DNA of 13,773 nucleotides from positions 1-13,773 of the forward strand of contig JAHJCI010000182.1 in NCBI GenBank assembly GCA_018813085.1, written 5' to 3'. The position numbers were made by a program, and so were the translations under genes. The notes beneath the pieces were generated by a model. That model saw only the letters and a program-made list of their open reading frames with translations. It did not search any database and was not told the origin of the DNA. Positions 7,047 to 13,773 of the stretch are shown piece after piece (position 1 is the first letter of the stretch; every line of letters starts with the position of its first letter). This DNA is from Candidatus Omnitrophota bacterium (GTDB lineage Bacteria; Omnitrophota; Gorgyraeia; Gygaellales; JAHJCI01).

Positions 7047-10000
7047 TATTTTTCCTTATCCTCTTTTACTACTTGAATATCTCTATGTTTAGAAAATCCT
7101 GTTCCTGCGGGAATTAAACGGCCGACAATAACGTTCTCTTTAAGGCCGTAGAGGTAGTCACGTTTGCCGGAAGCAGCAGCATCAGCCAAAACACGCGTAG
7201 TTTCCTGAAAACTTGCTGCTGAAATAAAGCTCTCGGTATTCAAGGATGCCTTGGTTATTCCTTGCAGCTGGGGAGTTGCCGAAGCTGTCTTCTTGTCATT
7301 TTTCTTTACGCGGGCGTTCTCTTTTTTAAATCTCCATCTATCTACATATTCACCGGAGAGAAATTCCGTATCACCCGCATCTTCTATGCGTACCTTTCTT
7401 AACATTTGCCTGATAATTAACTCAATATGTTTGTCGTTTATCTCTACACCTTGCAGCCGGTAAACTTCCTGAACCTCATTTACCAAGTATTCCTGCAGTG
7501 CTTTGTCTCCGCAGACTCGAAGTATGTCTTGAAGAACTACCGGCCCGTCGGTAAGCTGTTGGCCTGCGGCAACGCGGTCGCCCTTATAAACATTAGGATG
7601 CTTGCCGTGAGGAATGACATATTCCCTCTGCATACCTGTTGGGGAACGCACGATAATTACACGCTGTCCTTTTTTCACTTCACCGAATTCAATAAAACCG
7701 TCTATTTCGCTGATAAGTGCGGGGTTCTTCGGACGCCTGGCTTCAAACAACTCGGCAACGCGGGGTAAACCACCTGTAATATCTCTTGTCTTTCCTGCCA
7801 AGCGCGGTGTTTTGGCCAATAAATCACCTGCCTTGACCCTGTGCCCGTCTTTAACTATAACATGCGCTCCAATGGGAATGGGATAAATACCTAAGACTTC
7901 TGATTTATCATCAACTATTAACATCTGCGGATGATATTCAGGCTTATGCTCAATAACCACATATTCCGTTACTTTGGTGACCGGATTGAATTCTTCTTCC
8001 AGGGTGTTGCCGATAATCAAATCTTCGTATCTAACCTTGCCTGTAACTTCTGTGAGTACCGGAGATGTATAGGGATCCCAATTTATAAAGGCGATTCCCT
8101 TATTTATTTCTTTTTCTTCGGCAACTGAAATCGAAGCGCCGTGAGGAATAGGATAACGCTCAAGTTCCCTGCCTTCTTTATCATTAATACTGACTGATCC
8201 GTTACGATTAAGCACTAAATATTCGTTATTTTTTAGGACCGTACGTAGGTTGTGATATTTTACAATTCCTTTATTTCTGGATTTTATAGAAGAGCGTTCA
8301 ATAATCCTTGATGCGGTTCCGCCGATATGGAAGGTACGCATTGTCAACTGTGTACCCGGTTCACCGATACTTTGGGCGGCAATTATACCAACTGCTTCCC
8401 CGAGTTCTATTGTGATACCGCGTGCTAAATTCCTGCCATAACATTTAGCGCAAACTCCGCGTTCGGTTTCGCAGGTAAGTACGCTGCGAATCCTGACTTT
8501 TTCCATGCCTAATCTTTCAATGATTTCTGCCTTTTCTTCTATAATCTCGCTTCCCTGCTCAACGATGACTTCATCAGTAATAATATCTACAATATTGTCG
8601 AGTGCCGTGCGGCCTATAATTCTCTCTGCAAGCGAAACCACTACCTCGTCTCCCTCAATAATGGCAGAGACCGTGATTCCGTTTAAGGTTCCGCAATCAT
8701 CCTCAAGCACGATTACTTCCTGTGCGACGTCAACAAGCCTGCGCGTTAAATATCCGGCATCAGCAGTCTTCAGCGCCGTATCGGCAAGGCCCTTTCTTGC
8801 ACCGTGAGTAGAAATAAAATATTCTAAAACCGTTAAACCTTCACGGAAATTTGCCAGGATAGGGCTTTCTATAATTTCACCCGAAGGCTTTGCCATAAGG
8901 CCTCTCATGCCTGCCAACTGCCTTACCTGCAGGCGCGAGCCTCTTGCTCCAGAATCCGCCATCATGAATATGGGATTAAACGAATCCATGCCGCTGAAGA
9001 GATAATCGGCAACCCTGTCGGTTGCATGCGTCCAGATATCGACAACCCGGTTATACCTTTCTCTCTGGGTGATAATGCCTTTTTGGTACTGCTCTTCAAC
9101 CTTATGAACCTGGTCTTGTGCCTTCTTTAAGACCTCGCTTTTTTCTTTTGGTATCTTAAGGTCTTCTACGGCTATGGATATTCCGCCTAAAGTAGCATAC
9201 TCGAAGCCTAAAATCTTAATGTCATCCAGCAGCTTAATTGTGTGCGAGTGGCCAAAGCGTTTATAACATTCCTGTATAACATCTGCGACGTTCTTTTTAT
9301 TTAATTCATTATTAACGAATCCAAATTCTTCGGGCAGGAGCCTGTTGAAAATAACTCTTCCCGGCGTAGTGGGTATGATCTGGGTGACTTCCGTGACCCT
9401 GTGTTCTTCTAAAATATAATTCCTGTTTAATCTTAATTTTATTTTTGCATGCAAATCTATAACATCGTCGTTTAAGGCGCTGATAACTTCATCGGGGTGG
9501 CCAAAAACCTTGCCTTCTCCCCTGCAGCCGGATTTTTCCTTACTTAAATAAGAGCATCCTAAAATAATATCCTGCGTAGGGCTGGTAATCGGCCTACCGT
9601 TAGCAGGAGAAAATATATTATTTACGGATAGCATGATCAAGCGCGCTTCCATCTGCGCCTCTAAGGACAGGGGTACATGCACTGCCATCTGGTCTCCGTC
9701 GAAGTCAGCATTAAAAGAACTACAAACCAGAGGGTGGATTTTAATTGATTTACTTTCGATTAGCTTAGGCTGGAATGCCTGTATGCTTAAGCGGTGCAAA
9801 GTAGGTGCGCGATTAAGCAGAATCGGATGATCGTTGATTACTTCTTCCAGGATATCCCAAACCTCAACCTTGCCGCGCTCAACCATCCTGCGGGCTCCTT
9901 TTATGGTATGCACAAAGCCTTTTTCGCGTAATTTTCTGATAATAAAAGGTTCGAAAAGTTCTACTGCCATTTGCTTAGGCAAGCCGCACTCATGCATTTT

Positions 10001-11068
10001 AAGGTTGGGGCCGACAACGATTACGGAGCGGCCAGAGTAATCAACGCGTTTACCTAAAAGATTCTGCCGGAAACGCCCCTGCTTGCCTTTCAGCATGTCT
10101 GAAAGTGACTTCAGCGGGCGGTTATTTGCCGTAAGTACTGCCCTGCCATGCCTGCCATTATCCAGAATCGCATCCACTGCTTCCTGCAGCATCCTTTTTT
10201 CATTTCGAATTATGATATCCGGTGCTTTTAAATCAATAAGTTTTTTCAGGCGGTTATTGCGATTAATTACCCTGCGGTATAAATCATTTAAGTCTGAAGT
10301 TGCGAACCTGCCTCCATCTAGCGGAACAAGCGGCCTTAAATCAGGCGGTATTACCGGTATTACGTCAAGGATCATCCATTCCGCGCGGTTTCCGGACTTT
10401 TTTAGATCCTGGATAATTTTTAATGTCTTCAGGATCTTGCGGTTATTTAAAACCTCTTTGGAATTTGCTAGATGCCTTTTAAGTTTGTTTATCAGGCTAT
10501 CCAGGTCCAGCTCCTCGAGCATTGTCTTTACTGCTTCGGCTCCGATTTTTGCAACAAAAGTTGAACCGTATTTCTCGCGTGCTTCATTATATTTTTCTTC
10601 GTTGAGAAGTTCGTGTTTTTTAAGCGGACTGCTGCCTGGGTCAATAATTACGTATTGCTCGTAATAAATAACTCTTTCCAGTTCGCGCAAGCCGAGATTT
10701 AATAAAGCAGACAAACGGCTGGGTACTGCCTTAAAAAACCAGACATGAGTTACGGGAGCGGCCAATTCAATATGGCCCATACGCTGACGACGAACTACGG
10801 AATGGTCGATTGTAACGCCGCAGCGGTCGCAGGTAATGCCCTTAAATTTCATCCCCTTGTATTTTCCGCAGTGGCATTCCCAGTCGCGGACAGGGCCGAA
10901 GATTTTTTCGCAGAAAAGGCCGTCTTTTTCCGGCTTAAGAGTACGGTAATTAATAGTCTCGGCTTTACGTACCTCTCCGAACGACCAGTTGCGGATCACC
11001 TGGGGCGAGGCTATCTTTATGCTTATAAAATCAAACTGATTAGCTTCTTCCATTTTTAATGAGCCCAT
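7046..11068 (-). CDS. rpoC: DNA-directed RNA polymerase subunit beta'
   Basis: Complete 1340-residue beta', the clamp and catalytic subunit of RNA polymerase. The N-terminal zinc site is C65, C67, C80, C83 ([21 protein letters not shown]). The rudder/lid region has [30 protein letters not shown]. The catalytic NADFDGDQ places the Mg-binding aspartates at 455, 457 and 459. The bridge helix is near 739-780 ([37 protein letters not shown]), and a second zinc site is C792, C866, C873, C876. The trigger loop begins at [11 protein letters not shown] (907-917) and resumes at [19 protein letters not shown]; about 178 residues between them are an SI3-like insertion, as in Gram-negative polymerases. 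The outermost ATG (11068) lies directly against a hairpin. The ATG at 11053 (MEEANQFDF) fits homologue N-termini better. Neither has a clear Shine-Dalgarno sequence. It lies 40 bases after rpoB. Confidence 0.98.
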   Translation of the reverse strand: MGSLKMEEANQFDFISIKIASPQVIRNWSFGEVRKAETINYRTLKPEKDGLFCEKIFGPVRDWECHCGKYKGMKFKGITCDRCGVTIDHSVVRRQRMGHIELAAPVTHVWFFKAVPSRLSALLNLGLRELERVIYYEQYVIIDPGSSPLKKHELLNEEKYNEAREKYGSTFVAKIGAEAVKTMLEELDLDSLINKLKRHLANSKEVLNNRKILKTLKIIQDLKKSGNRAEWMILDVIPVIPPDLRPLVPLDGGRFATSDLNDLYRRVINRNNRLKKLIDLKAPDIIIRNEKRMLQEAVDAILDNGRHGRAVLTANNRPLKSLSDMLKGKQGRFRQNLLGKRVDYSGRSVIVVGPNLKMHECGLPKQMAVELFEPFIIRKLREKGFVHTIKGARRMVERGKVEVWDILEEVINDHPILLNRAPTLHRLSIQAFQPKLIESKSIKIHPLVCSSFNADFDGDQMAVHVPLSLEAQMEARLIMLSVNNIFSPANGRPITSPTQDIILGCSYLSKEKSGCRGEGKVFGHPDEVISALNDDVIDLHAKIKLRLNRNYILEEHRVTEVTQIIPTTPGRVIFNRLLPEEFGFVNNELNKKNVADVIQECYKRFGHSHTIKLLDDIKILGFEYATLGGISIAVEDLKIPKEKSEVLKKAQDQVHKVEEQYQKGIITQRERYNRVVDIWTHATDRVADYLFSGMDSFNPIFMMADSGARGSRLQVRQLAGMRGLMAKPSGEIIESPILANFREGLTVLEYFISTHGARKGLADTALKTADAGYLTRRLVDVAQEVIVLEDDCGTLNGITVSAIIEGDEVVVSLAERIIGRTALDNIVDIITDEVIVEQGSEIIEEKAEIIERLGMEKVRIRSVLTCETERGVCAKCYGRNLARGITIELGEAVGIIAAQSIGEPGTQLTMRTFHIGGTASRIIERSSIKSRNKGIVKYHNLRTVLKNNEYLVLNRNGSVSINDKEGRELERYPIPHGASISVAEEKEINKGIAFINWDPYTSPVLTEVTGKVRYEDLIIGNTLEEEFNPVTKVTEYVVIEHKPEYHPQMLIVDDKSEVLGIYPIPIGAHVIVKDGHRVKAGDLLAKTPRLAGKTRDITGGLPRVAELFEARRPKNPALISEIDGFIEFGEVKKGQRVIIVRSPTGMQREYVIPHGKHPNVYKGDRVAAGQQLTDGPVVLQDILRVCGDKALQEYLVNEVQEVYRLQGVEINDKHIELIIRQMLRKVRIEDAGDTEFLSGEYVDRWRFKKENARVKKNDKKTASATPQLQGITKASLNTESFISAASFQETTRVLADAAASGKRDYLYGLKENVIVGRLIPAGTGFSKHRDIQVVKEDKEK
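7784..8320 (-). other. SI3-like insertion in the RpoC trigger loop
   Basis: About residues 917-1095 of RpoC separate the two halves of the trigger loop, which are contiguous in Bacillus-type polymerases. The position and size match E. coli SI3 (about 188 residues), which is built of sandwich-barrel hybrid motifs. Repeated short segments such as [21 protein letters not shown] and [21 protein letters not shown] (each a PIP.GA..V..G..V..G pattern) support two such barrel repeats here. The borders are approximate and drawn from the flanking conserved motifs. Confidence 0.75.
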
Positions 11069-11096
11069 AACTTACGGAACGAAATGACCGTAAGTT
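11069..11096 (-). promoter_or_regulatory. Hairpin in the rpoB-rpoC spacer abutting the rpoC start
   Basis: The 40-base spacer between the rpoB stop (11109-11111) and rpoC holds a perfect 9-bp inverted repeat: plus-strand AACTTACGG at 11069-11077 and CCGTAAGTT at 11088-11096, with a 10-base loop. In the transcript the 3' arm ends exactly one base before the outermost rpoC ATG. No U-run follows, so this is not an intrinsic terminator. It could occlude ribosome binding at the first ATG, mark an RNA-processing site, or shift initiation to the ATG at 11053. The inverted repeat is read directly from the sequence; any role is inference. Confidence 0.6.
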
Positions 11097-11108
11097 GTTT
11101 GTCCGAAC

Positions 11109-13773
11109 TTATTTGTTTTTTTCCTTTGTTTTTTCGGTTTTCACGTCTAAACATAATCCCTGTAATTCTTTTACCAGGACATGGAACGATTCCGGAATGC
11201 CTGAACTAAGCCGCTGTTCACCTTTTACGATTGCTTCATATATGCGGGTGCGGCCTGAGACGTCATCGCTTTTTACGGTTAACATTTCCTGTAAGCAATA
11301 TGCTGCACCGTAAGCTTCCAGCGCCCAAACTTCCATTTCTCCTACTCGCTGTCCTCCGAACTGCGCTTTACCTCCCAATGGTTGCTGAGTAACCAATGAA
11401 TACGGTCCGATGGAACGGGCATGGATTTTCTCCTCAACTAAATGGATTAATTTCATCATATAAATCTGCCCGACGCATATCTTTTGTCCAAACAATTCAC
11501 CTGTATATCCGTCATGGAGAGAAATCTTTCCGTCCTCAGGCAAATTGGCCTGCTTGAGCATATCCCTAATTTCTGATTCTTTGGCTCCGTCAAATACCGG
11601 GGATCCGACTTTATATCCTAATACTTGCGCAGCCCAACCCAGATGCGTTTCAAGAATTTGTCCGATATTCATACGCGAAGGCACACCTAAAGGATTTAAT
11701 ACTATATCTACAACGCTTCCTCCCGGTAAATAAGGCATGTCTTCTACGGGTAGTATACGGGCCACTACACCTTTATTTCCGTGACGTCCGGCGAGCTTAT
11801 CCCCTTCCTGCAGCCTGTGTTTAGTGGCAACATAGACCACTATGCGTTTTAGTACGCCGCTGGGAAGCTCATCTCCCCTGCGCATGTTTTCAATCTCTCT
11901 CTGCTGCTGTGCTAATAGAGCTTTAATCTGCTCGTTATATGAATCATCTATGCGTTTTGCATCTTCATTGTCGGAGAAATCTATATTTTGCGCCTTTTCC
12001 TTACTTACGTTTAAAATTTCGGCAAGGCGGGCGATTCGCTCTTTTTGCACGTATCCGATTTCTTCTTTATAATAAGCCTTCAACTCCTTGATTTTTGCTA
12101 ATTCTTTTCCTTTTTCCTCTTTGGACTTCCTGCCTCTTTCCCGGCGTGAGAATACGTGTACATCTACGACAACCCCTTCGGTGCCAGGGGGAGTAGCCAG
12201 CGAAGTATCCCTGACGTCTTCTGCTTTCTCTCCGAATATCGCACGCAAGAGCCTCTCTTCCGGGGAAAGCTCTGATTCGGTTTTAGGAGTAACCTTTCCT
12301 ACCAAGATATCTCCTGGACCAACCCATGCACCAAGGCGTATAATGCCGTTTTCATCCAAATTACTTAAAGCCTCTTCGTTGATATTAGGTATATCGCGCG
12401 TAATTTCTTCATTTCCTAAGCGGGTTTCAGTTGCTTCGATCTCGAACTTCTTAATATGTATAGAGGTAAAGGCGTCTTCTCGCACGACATTTTCGCTTAT
12501 TAAAATAGCGTCTTCGAAGTTATACCCGCGCCAAGGAAGAAAAGCAACTAAAAGGTTCCTGCCCAGGGCTAATTCCCCTCCTCTTGTGCTCATGCCATCA
12601 GCAATAATTTGTCCTTGTTCTACGTGTTCTCTTGGCTTTACAAGAGGGCGCTGGTTTACACAGGTATCTGCATTAGTCCGGGTAAACTTATTCAAATGAT
12701 AGGTTCTCTTACCTATAGTAATAGAGGCGGCGTCAACAGCCGTCACTCTGCCGGATTGCTCTGCTACTATAACCGCTCCCGAATCCCTGGCAACTTTTTC
12801 TTCTATCATTGTACCGACGATAGGAGAATCAGGGAATATTAAAGGAACTGCCTGCCTCTGCATATTTGAACCCATCAAAGCCCTGTTGGCATCATCGTGT
12901 TCAAGAAAAGGTATAAGCGAAGTAGCTGTAGAAACTAGCTGTTTAGGAGAAACATCCATAAACTCTACTTTCTTAGCTTCGATTTTAGGAAAGTTTCCTT
13001 TAAACCGGCAGAGAATTTCACTCTGTTGGAATTTATTATCGTCATCAATAGGCGCATTTGCCTGAGCAATTATCTTTTCTTCTTCTATATCTGCGGTTAA
13101 GTATTCTATCTTATGCGTAACTCTGGAATTCTCTACCTTGCGATAGGGGGTTTCTAATAATCCGAGCTCATTTACTTTTGCGTAATTAGCCAGGGATGTA
13201 ATTAAGCCGATATTTGGCCCTTCAGGAGTTTCAATCGGACATACGCGGCCGTAATGTGAATAATGAATGTCTCTAACCTCAAACCCCGCGCGTTCACGCG
13301 AAAGCCCTCCGGGGCCAAGCGCGCTTAACCTGCGTTTATGAGTTAATTCTGCCAGCGGGTTTACCTGGTCCATAAACTGGGATAACTGCCCACGGGCAAA
13401 GAAATCGTGAATTTGGTTAGAGAATAATTTGAAATTAATCAAATGGTGTATGCTTAAATCGTCGGATTCGCCTAAGATTGTAAGCCGCTCCCTTATTGAA
13501 CGCTCTACCCTGGCCAGGCCTATACGCACCTGGTTACTAACTAGTTCAGAAATCGTTTTTACCCTGCGGTTTCCCAGGTGATCGATATCATCAATTTTCC
13601 CGACCCCGTCTTTTAAGAGAATTAAATATTCTATTACCTTGGCTACGGTTTCAGAATCAAGAATTCGCTTATCTAAGGGCACGTCTAAATCTAATTTACG
13701 GTTTAAAATAAACCTGCCTGCTTTTTCCAAGTCATAGCGGCGTGGGTCAAAGAATAATCTATAAAATAAATTC
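11109..13773 (-). CDS. rpoB: DNA-directed RNA polymerase subunit beta (5' partial)
   Basis: The last 887 residues of the beta subunit; the start lies beyond the window. The frame is open to the edge and reads [14 protein letters not shown] before LEKAGRF, so a TTG at 13730 is an internal codon, not the start. By comparison with E. coli roughly 300-380 N-terminal residues are missing. In fragment numbering the rifampicin region is at about 129-152 ([14 protein letters not shown], then THKRRLSAL). The positions matching E. coli Q513, D516, H526, R529, S531 and L533 are wild type; N518 is Val. [31 protein letters not shown], the [24 protein letters not shown] stretch and [12 protein letters not shown] follow in order. 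A lysine/glutamate-rich, coiled-coil-like insertion of about 90 residues (about 545-635) lies in the C-terminal half, as in Gram-negative beta subunits. The C-terminal clamp segment is [25 protein letters not shown], and the end is short and charged. Confidence 0.98.
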   Translation of the reverse strand, partial: NLFYRLFFDPRRYDLEKAGRFILNRKLDLDVPLDKRILDSETVAKVIEYLILLKDGVGKIDDIDHLGNRRVKTISELVSNQVRIGLARVERSIRERLTILGESDDLSIHHLINFKLFSNQIHDFFARGQLSQFMDQVNPLAELTHKRRLSALGPGGLSRERAGFEVRDIHYSHYGRVCPIETPEGPNIGLITSLANYAKVNELGLLETPYRKVENSRVTHKIEYLTADIEEEKIIAQANAPIDDDNKFQQSEILCRFKGNFPKIEAKKVEFMDVSPKQLVSTATSLIPFLEHDDANRALMGSNMQRQAVPLIFPDSPIVGTMIEEKVARDSGAVIVAEQSGRVTAVDAASITIGKRTYHLNKFTRTNADTCVNQRPLVKPREHVEQGQIIADGMSTRGGELALGRNLLVAFLPWRGYNFEDAILISENVVREDAFTSIHIKKFEIEATETRLGNEEITRDIPNINEEALSNLDENGIIRLGAWVGPGDILVGKVTPKTESELSPEERLLRAIFGEKAEDVRDTSLATPPGTEGVVVDVHVFSRRERGRKSKEEKGKELAKIKELKAYYKEEIGYVQKERIARLAEILNVSKEKAQNIDFSDNEDAKRIDDSYNEQIKALLAQQQREIENMRRGDELPSGVLKRIVVYVATKHRLQEGDKLAGRHGNKGVVARILPVEDMPYLPGGSVVDIVLNPLGVPSRMNIGQILETHLGWAAQVLGYKVGSPVFDGAKESEIRDMLKQANLPEDGKISLHDGYTGELFGQKICVGQIYMMKLIHLVEEKIHARSIGPYSLVTQQPLGGKAQFGGQRVGEMEVWALEAYGAAYCLQEMLTVKSDDVSGRTRIYEAIVKGEQRLSSGIPESFHVLVKELQGLCLDVKTEKTKEKNK

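Noticed and set aside
10083..10664. Plus-strand open frame of 193 codons opposite rpoC
   Set aside because: Antisense to conserved rpoC segments, low-complexity arginine/serine/phenylalanine-rich translation, no family resemblance; a shadow frame.
12088..12699. Plus-strand open frame of 203 codons opposite rpoB
   Set aside because: It lies entirely antisense to strongly conserved rpoB sequence, its translation is serine/leucine-rich with no recognisable domain, and it reads as a shadow of the real gene.
11109..13730. TTG at 13730 as the start of a shorter rpoB
   Set aside because: The frame stays open to the window edge and the upstream codons encode FFDPRRYD, a conserved beta-subunit motif, so the gene is truncated by the window and this TTG is internal.

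Overview
The window is a housekeeping block of a bacterial chromosome with every gene on the minus strand. In transcription order, from high to low coordinates, it reads rpoB (5' end outside the window), rpoC, rpsL, rpsG, fusA, tuf, rpsJ, rplC, rplD, rplW, rplB and the first ten codons of rpsS. This joins the rpoBC end of the beta operon, the whole str operon and the start of the S10 operon in one uninterrupted run. The largest gap is 110 bases (rpsJ-rplC), three gene pairs overlap by 1 to 8 bases, and no stretch over 300 bases lacks a gene.

The organism is a bacterium. RpoC carries a large insertion in the trigger loop and RpoB an insertion in its C-terminal half, both seen mainly in Gram-negative lineages. 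L3, L2 and EF-Tu resemble those of PVC-like or Omnitrophota-like uncultured bacteria, but that placement is a weak impression from remembered family sequences and needs a tree. Base composition looks moderately AT-rich (not counted).

Region by region: 11109-13773 and 7046-11068 encode the two large RNA polymerase subunits. A perfect 9-bp hairpin in the 40-base gap between them touches the upstream rpoC start codon. 6107-7046 encodes S12 and S7, separated by a 97-base gap with 7/14-bp periodic repeats that can fold into a hairpin. 2724-6102 encodes EF-G and EF-Tu. 1-2690 encodes S10, L3, L4, L23, L2 and the start of S19. Together they form the core of transcription and translation and would be co-expressed.

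No mobile element, CRISPR array, defence system or unknown gene is visible. Most notable are an L3 about 50 residues shorter than usual through an internal in-frame loss, a four-cysteine cluster (CxCx4CxxC) in the EF-Tu GTPase domain, and the two structured intergenic spacers. These are oddities within known genes; I do not see a new multi-gene system here.
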